The notes under the pieces: model-generated
Told to the model about the DNA's origin: nothing
The model's database searches: none
Seen by the model: only the letters and a program-made list of their open reading frames with translations
Part shown: in pieces, positions 35,222 to 44,658 of the stretch
Layout: every line of letters starts with the position of its first letter
Numbering within the stretch: position 1 is the first letter of the stretch
Made by a program: the position numbers and the translations under genes
DNA from: Comamonas testosteroni TK102
GTDB lineage: Bacteria; Pseudomonadota; Gammaproteobacteria; Burkholderiales; Burkholderiaceae_C
Length of the DNA: 64,000 bases
Assembly: GCF_000739375.1 (NCBI RefSeq)
Contig: NZ_CP006704.1
Coordinates: 2,604,001 to 2,668,000 of the forward strand
Reading direction: 5' to 3'

Positions 35222-37317
35222 CGGTAGCGACATCACGGCAGGCAAGGATGCCACCCTGATAGCCGACAACCAGATCAATTTGCTGGCTTCGCGAGACACC
35301 CACAGCGACCACAGTACGAACAGCAGCTCCAGCGGCAGCATTGGTGTGTCCGTTGGCGCGAACACCAGCATCACCGCCAGCGTCAGCCAAGGAAAAGGCC
35401 ATGCCAACAGCGATGACGTCAGCTACAACAACACTCATATAGCCGCAGGCAATACTGTCACCCTCCAGTCGGGCGGTGACTCCAATCTCAAGGGAGCCGT
35501 GGTCAGCGGCAAGCAAGTCATCGCCGATGTAGGCGGCGATCTGAAGATCGAAAGCCTGCAAGACAGCAGCCGCTTTGAAGGTAAGCAGCAAAGCAGTGGT
35601 GGCTCCATCACGCTCAGCCCAGCAGGTGTGCCCATCGGAGGCAGCATCAGCGCGGGACAGAGCAAGGTCAGCAGCCACTACCAAAGCGTCACCGAGCAAA
35701 GCGGCATACAGGCCGGCGACGGCGGCTTCCAGGTCAGCGTCAAGGGCGACACCGATCTCAAGGGCGGTGTTATCGCCAGCACCCAGGTTGCCGTAGACCA
35801 GGACAAGAACCGTTTCAGCACCGTAGGCACGCTCACCACCAGCGACTTGCACAACAGCGCCCATTACGAAGGCCAGGCGATTGGCGTCAACGTCAACACC
35901 GGCCAGCAAGGCGGCAAGCATGTCGTCAACGGGGTGGGGGCTGGCGTGGGCCAGGACAGCGGCAGCGCCCAAGGCACCACCACGGCAGGCATCTCCGGCA
36001 TCGCCGGCGACCAGAGCCTGCGCACAGGCTATGCCACGGGCATTGAGCGGATCTTTGGTCAGAACAAGGTGCAGCGCGACATCGATGCGCAGGTGGCAAT
36101 CACGGCGGAGTTTGGCAAGCAGGCCAGCAAGGCCGCAGGAACCTACGCGGATCAGCAGGCCATCGCAGCTCGCAGAGCAGGCAACGAAGCCGAAGCCAAA
36201 AAGTGGGATGAAGGCGGCGAGTACCGCAATGCATTGCACACTGGAATTGGCGCGTTGACCGGAGGATTGGGGGGCGCAGTGGGCACAGCCCTCAGTGCAT
36301 CGGCGCTGCCCAGTATCGGAGAAAGCATTGCGGCACTGAATTTGCCCGATGGGGTGCGAGACGCGCTGAATGCCGCGATAGGCACGGCGTTGGGGGCGGT
36401 AGGCGGTGCATCGGGTGCCACAGCGGGCCTGAATCAGGCCGGCAACAACTACATCAGTCACAGCCCGTTCCGACAGGTTCGTCAAACCGTCAGTCAGGAA
36501 AATGCCCGGTTGCTGAATGCATGTGGCGCTAACTGCACCCAGGCGGACTTTCTGAACATCGACCAGCAAGTTGCTCAGGTGGAGCGAGCTGCTAATCTGG
36601 CAGCCATTGCGCAAGTCAGCTCCATGACCCAGCATCAGGCCCAGGAGCTGGCACAACTGATGTTGGAGTTGGCTCCGGTCTATGGAACGGGAGAGTCGGC
36701 ACTGCAACTGATCACGGGCCAGAGCAGCCTGACAGGGGAGGAGGCTAGTCGGTTCTGGGCCGCTATTGGTGTAGTGCCGGTGGCGGGAGGCGTGTTGAAG
36801 AAAGTGGGAGAACCCGCCTCTGAGGCAATCTCTAAGATATTCAAAGAAATTGGCAATCCTGCTGAAAACTTGCTTGGTGTAGCTAAAGAAGGTGGGGCGG
36901 TAGGAAAGGTAGAAGACGTTGCCAACGGTAAGGTCAAGTGGGTCGATGAAAATGCGGGAATGAGTCAGCGAGCTCGTGATTACAATGACACAGCAACTGG
37001 AACACGGTCGAACCCTGCTACTCAGTCTGGTCAAGCGCCTGCCCTAGAAAGGACTATGCCTGATGGATCAACGAGAACCGTTAAGTTTGACGGTGTTGAT
37101 GGTGATGTTTTGGTGGATCGAAAAAATTTCAGTCGTTACTACAAGTAAGGCGAAAGAGCAAGCGCTTCGGCAGTCAGATGCATTGAGTCAGAATGGTTTG
37201 ACAGGACGCTGGGAGGTTCCTAATCAAAGCCAGGCATCAAGAGCGCAAAAAATGTTTGATGAGCTTGGTATAAAAAATATTTCTGTGAAGGTGGTTCATG
37301 AGCCAGGAAATCAATAA
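35222..37317 (+). pseudogene. Displaced cdiA-CT module 1: restriction-endonuclease-like toxin, frameshifted
   Basis: From 35222 the sequence repeats the cdiA pretoxin part (GSDITAGKDATL onward, near identical to 32577-33480) without start or secretion domains. It then diverges at about 36130 into a region with AGNNYISHSPFRQVRQ as boundary motif. The tip reads ALERTMPDGSTRTVKFDGVDGD, then VDRK. After that one extra A in a run of six (about 37122-37127) throws the frame to an early stop at 37148. Removing it gives VDRKISVVTTSKAKEQALRQ and GRWEVPNQSQASRAQKMFDE up to 37317. This is a nuclease toxin of the restriction-endonuclease-fold type, with FDGVDGD...DRK as likely metal/catalytic residues (inference). 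As it stands it is inactive, and could act only after recombination into cdiA. Confidence 0.8.
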
Positions 37318-37558
37318 ATTCGTCGCACAAGCAATCATTGAAAATGCTTTATTTTTTGAATTTTCGGGAGAAAAAATAATTGATCCCGATGCCGCGATTC
37401 AGGCGCTTGAACAAATGGCTGCAACATTGCAAATGGCGGACACAGAAACTAAAGCATCGTTGTGTTTGCATTTTAAAAATATTGCAATGCAGTATTCTGG
37501 CGAGAAAGCAGATTTTGTCGCGAGCTTAGATGATGCGTTAGGCTTGTTTGACGCATAA
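37298..37558 (+). CDS. Immunity protein of displaced module 1
   Basis: An 86-residue, helix-rich acidic protein (SQEINKFVAQAIIENALFFEF start) encoded from an ATG that overlaps the restored 3' end of the module-1 toxin by 20 bases. Position and overlap identify it as the cognate immunity gene. It remains intact although its toxin is frameshifted, so it could still protect against siblings carrying the active toxin. The 200 bases that follow (37559-37761) hold no gene. Confidence 0.75.
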   Translation: MSQEINKFVAQAIIENALFFEFSGEKIIDPDAAIQALEQMAATLQMADTETKASLCLHFKNIAMQYSGEKADFVASLDDALGLFDA

Positions 37559-37761
37559 GGTGAATGATGCGTTAGAGCAGTCTAGCCAAGGCATTTCTCT
37601 GTTTATCTCTAGGACAAGGGTCGCAAAGGATGTACTGCTGTGGCCCTAACACCAGTTGAAGGCCCTGCCTGAGGTAGCGACGGCGCTGAACGATGAAACT
37701 CTACGGGCGAACTGCAGGATGCAGCCAAAGGGCTGGCTGACGGTGCCCCTCCAAGGCCGCC

Positions 37762-40005
37762 TCTATCTCCGTCTCGGTCGGCTCCAGCAAAAGCCAGAGC
37801 GACAGCTATCAGAGCGGCACAAGCAGCCATGGCAGTAGCGTACAGGCTGGCGGCAATGTCAACCTCATCGCCACCGGTGCAGGCAAAGACAGCAATATCC
37901 TTATCCAGGGCAGCGACATCACGGCAGGCAAGGATGCCACCCTGATGGCCGACAACCAGATCACCTTGCTGGCTTCGCAAGACAGCCACAGCGATCGCAG
38001 CACCAACAGCAACTCCAGCGGCAGCATTGGCGTATCCGTTGGCGCGAACACCGGCATCACCGCCAGCGTCAGCCAAGGAAAAGGCCATTCCAACAGCGAC
38101 GACGTCAGCTACAACAACACCCATATAGCCGCAGGCAACACCGTCACCCTCCAGTCGGGCGGCGACACCCACCTAAAGGGAGCCGTGGTCAGCGGCAAGC
38201 AAGTCATCGCCGACGTGGGCGGCGATCTGAAGATCGAAAGCCTGCAGGACAGCAGCCGCTTTGAAGGCAAGCAGCAAAGCAGTGGTGGCTCCATCACGCT
38301 CAGCCCGGCAGGCGTGCCCATCGGAGGCAGCATCAACGCGGGACAGAGCAAGGTCAACAGCCACTACCAAAGCGTCACCGAGCAAAGCGGCATACAGGCA
38401 GGGGAAGGGGGCTTCCAGGTCAACGTCAAGGGCGACACCGATCTCAAGGGCGGTGTCATCGCCAGCACCCAAGCCGCTGTAGACCAGGACAAGAACCGCT
38501 TCAGCACCGGAGGCACGCTCACCACCAGCGACCTGCACAACAGCGCCCATTACGAAGGCCAGGCGATTGGCGTCAACGTCAACACCGGCCAGCAAGGCGG
38601 CAAGCATGTCGTCAACGGGGTGGGGGCCGGCGTAGGCCAGGACAGCGGCAGTGCCCAAGGCACCACCACGGCAGGAATCTCCGGCATCGCCGGCGACCAG
38701 AGCGTGCGCACGGGCGATGCCACGGGCATCGAGCGGATATTTGATCAGAACAAGGTGCAGCGCGAGATCGATGCGCAGGTGGCGATCACGGCGGAGTTTG
38801 GCAAGCAGGCCAGCAAGGCGGTGGGGGACTATGCAAGCCGGAAGTACAACGAACTCAAGGACTCGGACCCCGTAGAAGCGGCGAAGTGGAGCGAGGGCGG
38901 AGCCTACCGTGTTGCCATGCATGCTTTGGTAGGAGGGCTGTCAGGAGGAGTACAGGGCTTAATGGGCGCCACTGCCGCCAGTACAGCGGCTCCTTATATT
39001 GACCAATTGCAGGAGGGATTCCAGAGCGCACTTCAAAATGCAGGATTGGGAGAGGGAGCCGCTAAAGTGCTTGCTAGCTTGGCGGGCGGCGCAACAGCCA
39101 CGACGATTGGTGCTGTAGCCAGCGGTGGGTCTGCGGCAGGTGCGGCCACGGCCTTTAATTCGGACATGAATAATCGGCAGTTGCATCCAAGTAAACGCCT
39201 GTTGGCTCGTACTCTCGCAGCAAGAAGCAATGGGAAATACACAGTGACACAAATAGAAGATGCCTTGCGAGTCGCGGGAAATACTGAAATTGGGGAAAGT
39301 ATCGTGGCGGGTATGGTTGTTGATCCCAGTGAGCGCGATGCGATTTATGACAGTGGAGCTGTATGGACCATTGGTAGCACAGGCCAAATGGTTCAAGTCG
39401 TACCGAAGCAACCTGCAGCTGATTTATTGCAATTTATCCAAAGCAGTACTGCAGGTCAATATGACTGGTATATGCCATCGTCAAATGGTAATGAACTTGC
39501 CTCGACGCCAAGAGATCGGCTGACCGGAGCTCCATTGGATGAGCAGGGGCGCTATAGTCAAATCTTCATTTTAGATGGAAAAAAATACCAACCAAAATAT
39601 TTTCCATGTGCGAAACCAGAGTGCTTGGGGTCTAATTTGGATAGTTCCGACCCTGGAACTAAAGCGTATATCAAGGCTATGGATGCACAGATATTTAAAG
39701 ACATTAGTACAGGCGCTAACTATGCAACTCTGATGACTCCCGCTGGGGCTTCAGGTCAAACACTTGCGGCTGTTGGACTAGTTGCATTGGCGGGGAGCGC
39801 GTTTACTGATAGCAATGCTCTTGATGAGTTGCTGAAATATGGATCGCAGAAAGGAGGAGAAAAATTATTTGTGGATATTCTTGGGCATACTCCTGCAAAT
39901 GCAGCAAGAGCAATTGCCATTATTGATCTATCTGGAGGATGGAGTGCATTCGTCGAAAGATTTAAAGTTGATATTTTAGGAATGAGAAAGAAAAGTGAAA
40001 ATTAA
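37762..40005 (+). CDS. Displaced cdiA-CT module 2: toxin of unknown type, possibly membrane-active
   Basis: An open frame runs from 37762, where homology to the cdiA pretoxin starts (SISVSVGSSKSQSDSY, compare 32437), to 40005. The first start codon inside the frame is ATG 37945. About 1.1 kb is near identical to cdiA, then it switches at about 38830 to YASRKYNELKDSDPVEAAKW. The boundary motif is degenerate (SDMNNRQLHP). The tip of roughly 270 residues has CAKPECLG and hydrophobic segments (TLAAVGLVALAGSAF and AARAIAIIDLSGGWSAFV). Its partner is a membrane protein, so action at the inner membrane is plausible. No toxin family recognised. Confidence 0.75.
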   Translation, partial: SISVSVGSSKSQSDSYQSGTSSHGSSVQAGGNVNLIATGAGKDSNILIQGSDITAGKDATLMADNQITLLASQDSHSDRSTNSNSSGSIGVSVGANTGITASVSQGKGHSNSDDVSYNNTHIAAGNTVTLQSGGDTHLKGAVVSGKQVIADVGGDLKIESLQDSSRFEGKQQSSGGSITLSPAGVPIGGSINAGQSKVNSHYQSVTEQSGIQAGEGGFQVNVKGDTDLKGGVIASTQAAVDQDKNRFSTGGTLTTSDLHNSAHYEGQAIGVNVNTGQQGGKHVVNGVGAGVGQDSGSAQGTTTAGISGIAGDQSVRTGDATGIERIFDQNKVQREIDAQVAITAEFGKQASKAVGDYASRKYNELKDSDPVEAAKWSEGGAYRVAMHALVGGLSGGVQGLMGATAASTAAPYIDQLQEGFQSALQNAGLGEGAAKVLASLAGGATATTIGAVASGGSAAGAATAFNSDMNNRQLHPSKRLLARTLAARSNGKYTVTQIEDALRVAGNTEIGESIVAGMVVDPSERDAIYDSGAVWTIGSTGQMVQVVPKQPAADLLQFIQSSTAGQYDWYMPSSNGNELASTPRDRLTGAPLDEQGRYSQIFILDGKKYQPKYFPCAKPECLGSNLDSSDPGTKAYIKAMDAQIFKDISTGANYATLMTPAGASGQTLAAVGLVALAGSAFTDSNALDELLKYGSQKGGEKLFVDILGHTPANAARAIAIIDLSGGWSAFVERFKVDILGMRKKSEN

Positions 40006-40285
40006 AAAAAATATTCATATAATTGTTATATTTTCTGGTTTATTTATTTCTGTATATTTCTTTAAAGGGTGGGAGAATTTTATTGGATATTTGGGTTTTT
40101 TATTTCTGTTTTCATGGAATATATATGCATTTCTAAATGGGAGAAGTATGATTTCCATTCCGAAGATGATAGAGAATGTGAGAATTAATGGGAGTCACGA
40201 GGCTAGATATTTTTTGTTCGTGGTTTCATGGGGTATTATTGCAATTTTTAGTGCTGGATACATCTACAAAAGCGCTCTTGCTTAA
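39995..40285 (+). CDS. Membrane immunity protein of displaced module 2
   Basis: A 96-residue protein starting at a GTG that overlaps the toxin stop by 11 bases. It has about three membrane spans (IHIIVIFSGLFISVYFF, FIGYLGFLFLFSWNIYAF and YFLFVVSWGIIAIFSAGYIY) and a short basic N-terminus. CDI systems whose immunity protein sits in the inner membrane are known to neutralise pore-forming or membrane-depolarising toxins, which supports the same for this pair (inference). Very AT-rich. Confidence 0.75.
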   Translation: MKIKKNIHIIVIFSGLFISVYFFKGWENFIGYLGFLFLFSWNIYAFLNGRSMISIPKMIENVRINGSHEARYFLFVVSWGIIAIFSAGYIYKSALA

Positions 40286-40319
40286 AAGGACGTCATTGTA
40301 TAAATCGATGTGCAGCAAG

Positions 40320-40385
40320 CGTTAGTCTTGATCAGCTTGGGGTAGGCGTTGTTGTGGGCCTTCCAGGGCCGGAGGAGCGTGTGGC
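40320..40385 (-). other. Gene fragment shared with 59207-59260
   Basis: Read on the minus strand this segment encodes PWKAHNNAYPKLIK. Nearly the same DNA (a block around TAGGCGTTGTTGTG) occurs at 59207-59260, where the product reads QDWKAHNNAYP and continues. The family is not recognised. Here it lies exactly at the junction between the module-2 immunity gene and the start of module-3 cdiA homology, so it may mark a recombination or insertion scar. Confidence 0.45.
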
Positions 40386-41489
40386 CAGCAGGCCATCGCA
40401 GCTCGCAGAGCAGGCAACGAAGCCGAAGCCAAAAAGTGGGATGAAGACGGCGAGTATCGCCGTGCATTGCACACTGGAATTGGCGCGTTGACCGGAGGAT
40501 TGGGAGGCGCAGTGGGCGCAGCCCTCAGTGCATCGGTGCTGCCAAGCATCGGAGAAAGCATTGCGGCACTGAATTTACCTGATGGGGTCCGAGATGCATT
40601 GAATGCGGCGATAGGCACGGCTTTAGGGGCAGTGGGCGGTGCATCGGGTGGCGCAGCGGGCCTGAATCAGGCAGGCAACAACTACATCAGTCACAGCCCG
40701 TTCCGACAGGTCCGTCAAACCGTCAGTCAGGAAAATGCCCGGTTGCTGAATGCCTGTGGCGCTAACTGCACCAACGCGGACTTTCTGAACATCGACAAGC
40801 AAGTGGCTCAGGTGGAGCGAGCTGCTAGTCTGGCAGCCATTGCGCAAGTTAGCTCCATGACCCAGCATCAGGCCCAGGAGCTGGCGCAACTGATGTTGGA
40901 ATTGGCACCGTTCTATGGAACGGGAGAGTCGGCACTGCAATTGATCACGGGCAACAGTAGCCTGACGGGGGAGGAGGCTAGTCGCTTCTGGGCTGCTATT
41001 GAGGTGGTGCCGGTGGCGGGAGGGGTGTTGAAGAAAGCGGGAGAGGCTTCAGTTAGCGAAATATTAAAAGTCTTTAAGAGTTTACATTCCGCAGAAGGTT
41101 CTATAAATTCTGCGGTAGCCATTGAGAAAAATGTCCATAAACTCAAGGATTTAACTGTCGATCAGATCATTGAGATAAATAAAAGAACCAGTGGAGGGGG
41201 AATTCCATTGACTGGGGCTGTTGAAACAGTAATTTCAAATATGACTTATAGAGAAGGATTTTCGGCTCAGGCGGCAATTATCATCAGGGATATTGCAGGA
41301 AGTCATTTATTTCAAGATGGAAATAAAAGAACAGCTCAAGCGGTAGTGGAGTTTTTTGCTGAAAATAATGGTGTTTCTATTAGGCCTGATGCATTAAGAG
41401 AGATCATTGATGAAGTTGGAAAAGGTAGTTTGGGTAAGCTATCCTCAACTGAGGCAATTGAGGCTGCAATTAAAAATATTTTAAAATAA
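40386..41489 (+). CDS. Displaced cdiA-CT module 3: Fic/Doc-family toxin
   Basis: Homology to module 1 (36155-36810) starts at 40386 and continues through AGNNYISHSPF and the Cys-containing ACGANC stretch. The sequence then turns unique and AT-rich at about 41045. The last 140 residues hold a Fic/Doc motif, HLFQDGNKRTA (41304-41336), matching H-x-F-x-D-(A/G)-N-K-R. This Doc-like version is found in toxins that phosphorylate or AMPylate target proteins. Upstream TYREGFSAQAAIIIRDIAG fits the core helix before the motif. No secretion signal, so it is a silent cassette unless recombined into cdiA. The frame is intact. Confidence 0.85.
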   Translation, partial: QQAIAARRAGNEAEAKKWDEDGEYRRALHTGIGALTGGLGGAVGAALSASVLPSIGESIAALNLPDGVRDALNAAIGTALGAVGGASGGAAGLNQAGNNYISHSPFRQVRQTVSQENARLLNACGANCTNADFLNIDKQVAQVERAASLAAIAQVSSMTQHQAQELAQLMLELAPFYGTGESALQLITGNSSLTGEEASRFWAAIEVVPVAGGVLKKAGEASVSEILKVFKSLHSAEGSINSAVAIEKNVHKLKDLTVDQIIEINKRTSGGGIPLTGAVETVISNMTYREGFSAQAAIIIRDIAGSHLFQDGNKRTAQAVVEFFAENNGVSIRPDALREIIDEVGKGSLGKLSSTEAIEAAIKNILK

Positions 41490-41491
41490 TA

Positions 41492-42013
41492 ATGAAAATA
41501 TTTCTTGATGATATTCGTCCTGCTCCGATTGGTTGGGTTAGAGCATATTGGCCAAATCAAGTTATTGATATGCTTAGTAAGAATTATGTGGAAGAAATTA
41601 GTTTAGACCACGACTTGGGTGATGACAAGAGAGGAACTGGATATGATGTCCTTGTCTGGATAGAAAATGCAATTTCAAGAGGTGAAATATTTTTGCCAAA
41701 AATATCTATTCACTCTGCTAATGTAGCTGCTAGAGTTCGTATGGAAAATGCTGTTAAGAAGATTGAATATATGTCAAATCAAATCGATGTTTTAGAATTG
41801 AATAAATTATTTTCAAAATTAGAAGAGATATCCAAAGATGGATATTCGGTAATTATTAAGATAGATTCTGAACGATGGGCTGACTTCCCTCCTGCACCTT
41901 ATACAACAATTATGTTCTCACCATCTGGTAATAATTTTAAAATGGATTCGTCAAATGTTATTGAAGGAATAAAGTCATGCATTGATTATTATGAAAATAA
42001 TATGAAGAAATAA
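41492..42013 (+). CDS. Immunity protein of module 3 with a cREC (cyclic-phosphate processing receiver-like) domain
   Basis: A 173-residue protein starting two bases after the Fic/Doc toxin. The first 100 residues look like a cREC domain: KIFLDDIRPAPIGWVRAYWP, then ISLDHDLGDD, RGTGYDVLVWIE and PKISIHSANVAARVRM. The acidic pair (DD) and DHDLG are its hallmark residues. A unique C-terminal part (about 110-173, with SERWADFPPAPYTTIMF) probably contacts the toxin. cREC proteins are proposed to process phosphate-containing groups, so this one may not only bind the toxin but also reverse its modification (inference). Confidence 0.75.
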   Translation: MKIFLDDIRPAPIGWVRAYWPNQVIDMLSKNYVEEISLDHDLGDDKRGTGYDVLVWIENAISRGEIFLPKISIHSANVAARVRMENAVKKIEYMSNQIDVLELNKLFSKLEEISKDGYSVIIKIDSERWADFPPAPYTTIMFSPSGNNFKMDSSNVIEGIKSCIDYYENNMKK

Positions 42014-42102
42014 AATTTATATTTTATTGGGTAGTATTTTTCTAATTTTCATGAAAAATCATATGTTTAATTGAATTTTCCTCAGGATCAAGGCTATATT
42101 TA

Positions 42103-43445
42103 AGCGAGCTTGAGCAGGCGATAATTGATGAAAACCCCTCCACCACAGCAGGTATCGCCGGCGACCAGAGCGTGCGCACGGGCGATGCCACGAGGAGTGA
42201 GCGGATATTTGATCAGAACAAGGTGCAGCGCGAGATCGATGCACAGGTGGCGATCACGGCGGAGTTTGGGAAGCAGGCGACGAAAACTGGTGCGCAGTAC
42301 GCACAAGACCAACTCAACAAGGCGAGCGGTTTACGTGAAATTGCGAAGCTGGAAGCAGACCAAGCCAAGCGGGCTGCTATTTTGGCCGAGGCTGCACAAA
42401 TAGAAAGCGCCTGGAAAGACGGTGGAACCAACCGTGTGCTGATGCATACAGGTATTGGTTTGCTGACCGGTGGCGCAGCAGGAGCGGTCGGGGCGGCAGG
42501 TAGTGCGGCGGCGACACCACAGTTGTTTGACATGCTGCACGACACCACGCTTCCCCAACCGGTGCGCGACGCTCTTCTGCTGACGGCTGGTGCAGCCATA
42601 GGTGCTGCCGCTGGCGGTGTGGAGGGGGCCGTTGCTGGTGCTAACGAAATGGCCAACAACGGCTTGGGAACGGTGGTGAAGAGATTGGGGCTTGGTGGTG
42701 TGGCGCTATGTTTGAAAACTCCGGGATGCTTGGCACTCACAGGAGCCACAGGGCTGGAGCTAAGTCGCCTTGCCAACCTCGCCATGAAGAAAAATCCGGG
42801 CATGAGCGAAGATGGCGCATATGCGATTGCCGTGGCAGATTATTTGGAAGAACAAGTCAGAGAACGTCCGACTACACCGCCGCCTGTACCAAACCACACG
42901 GGCAATGACAAGCCTGTAAATCCCACGCCAGAAGGTTCATCGACTGAATGTCCTGCGGAAGGACCCAAAGAGGGCGCAGCAGTAGGTGGAAAACCACTTG
43001 ACCCCCAGAAGCCTGAGGATAGTATCCTGCCCGGAAAGCCTGCAGATCCTTTGCAAGGCATTGGGCCAGTCTTTAGTGAAGGTAATAATTATAGTCCTAA
43101 AGCTCCGATTGATTTTGATGGGCATGTTATTGGAGCTGAGGTTAAGCCAAATGGTAGTGTTGTCGGTGGTCAATCCACTGCTTTAGGAAATGTTAGAGTT
43201 ATTCTTGGAACAGAGTCTGCACCAAATGCATATGGTGTTTACATGGCGGAGATTGAAGTTGCTGATCCAAGTAATCCTGGTAAATATCTGGCAAAAACAA
43301 ATAATAATGGTATATCTACAATGTTCCCTAAATCATGGTCATCCGAAAAAATTAAAATGGAAATAAGTGGACAGTAGTTACTCCGAGTGAGGTTAAAGTC
43401 GAAAGTTACTTAAGACCCAAGACTACTGTGTACCCGAAAATGTAA
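42103..43445 (+). pseudogene. Displaced cdiA-CT module 4: EndoU-like nuclease toxin, frame-disrupted near the end
   Basis: cdiA homology starts at about 42139 (TTAGIAGDQSV) and diverges at about 42280 into AQYAQDQLNKASGL. The boundary reads GANEMANNGLG. A Pro/Gly linker (PNHTGNDK...GPVFSEGNN) shared with module 5 leads to the tip: GHVIGAEVKPNGSVVGGQST, then NGISTMFPKSWSSEKIKMEI, resembling bacterial EndoU-like RNase toxins. The frame ends at 43377 (SGQ stop), but the +1-shifted frame continues WTVVTPSEVKVESYLRPKTT to a stop at 43445, the expected toxin end. A short deletion with frameshift near 43362-43368 therefore inactivated it. Confidence 0.72.
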
Positions 43446-43453
43446 ATTAAGCT

Positions 43454-43834
43454 ATGAAAGTATCTTTTTTTTGGATTTTTTCTCAAGATGAGAAATACCC
43501 TGATTGCTGCACTGATATTATCAGTGAAGATGGAGTGGATATACTAGCCTGTTTATTAAATGATGATGGGGGGCAAGGCTATAAAAATTCTATCGAATGG
43601 ATAGATTATGGAATTTCTAAGATTAATAAAGTAATTGGAAATGAATTGAAGGATTTTTCTTGGGATAGGGATAGCTGGGGTGTAAATTTAAGGGATGATA
43701 TGGCGGTAATATATTCATTATTAGATGACGAGTATTTTGTTACTATGAAAATAAATGATTTTTATGATGTTTTGTTGAGATGGCGAGATTTTTTAAATGA
43801 AGATGGGGAAAACAGCGTTGTTGTACAAAAATAA
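43454..43834 (+). CDS. Immunity protein of displaced module 4
   Basis: A 126-residue acidic, Trp/Asp-rich protein (SFFWIFSQDEKYPDCCTD start; later SWDRDSWGVNLRDDMAV). It starts eight bases after the restored end of the EndoU-like toxin. Intact, AT-rich, no recognised family; assigned by position as the cognate immunity gene. Confidence 0.72.
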   Translation: MKVSFFWIFSQDEKYPDCCTDIISEDGVDILACLLNDDGGQGYKNSIEWIDYGISKINKVIGNELKDFSWDRDSWGVNLRDDMAVIYSLLDDEYFVTMKINDFYDVLLRWRDFLNEDGENSVVVQK

Positions 43835-43968
43835 TCATAGGCCGATCGAATAAGTCAGCCTAACGTCGTTTTCCTACTAAATGAAAGCAAGACAGCTCCA
43901 TATTAGGCAGGCGTGTCCGTCGGAGGCAGCATCAACGCGGGACAGAGCAAGGTCAACAGCAACTACCG

Positions 43969-44658
43969 GTGTTGCGCACGTCCGCGAGCAGTAGTGTGTG
44001 CATGAATCTACTGCCGGCAGCAGCAGCGGCATGGTTGGCAGCACAGTTGACCCAGGAGTTCGAGGCGAAACAACCGAGTCTGGCGGACCAAATACCTGGC
44101 TACGGTGATGGCTACGGACTGAAGCCGGGGCCAAACCACACGGGCAATGACAAGACCACAAACCCCATACCCGGAGGCTCATCCACGGTATATCCTGCAG
44201 ATGGATCGAAAGAGGGCGTGGCTGTGGGTGGTAAACCACAGGATCCTCAAAAGCCTGGGGATAATATTCTTCCCGACAGTCCTGCAGATTCTTTGCCTGG
44301 GATGGGGCCCGTATTCAGTGAGGGAAATAATAGTTCTGGTAATTTATCATTGGGGCTTCACAAGCCAATTGAAGAACTTATTTCTGATGCAAGCAAGCCA
44401 ATTAACAGTGGCGGTCTTTCCCAAGCAGCAAGAGCATGGGATAAGCACGACACATCCCGTTCAGGGGGAACGTTTCGGTAATACGGAGGAAAAAATAGAA
44501 AGGCAAACGAATGGATATATGGTGTTGTCACCAACCCTGAAACAACTCAAACGCGTCTTCCTAGTGGTGCTGTGAGATACAGGCTCCCTAGTGGCCAAGG
44601 CGTGATATTTGAAGCTGATGGCAAAGTCAACTTCGTGGATCCGAGGAAAACCCCTTGA
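43969..44658 (+). pseudogene. Displaced cdiA-CT module 5: probable RNase toxin with in-frame nonsense codon
   Basis: A 60-base cdiA scrap (43909-43968, VGGSINAGQSKVNS) precedes the frame but is not in phase with it. The frame from 43969 carries the same linker as module 4 (PNHTGNDK..., GPVFSEGNN), then LGLHKPIEELISDASKPI and SQAARAWDKH. It meets a TAA at 44479 and continues in the same frame as KANEWIYGVVTNPETTQTR, then VRYRLPSGQGVIFEADGKVN to 44658. The tip resembles small polymorphic-toxin nucleases of the barnase-EndoU-colicin E5/RelE type; that fold assignment is tentative. The nonsense codon removes the last 59 residues, so the toxin is dead. Confidence 0.68.
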
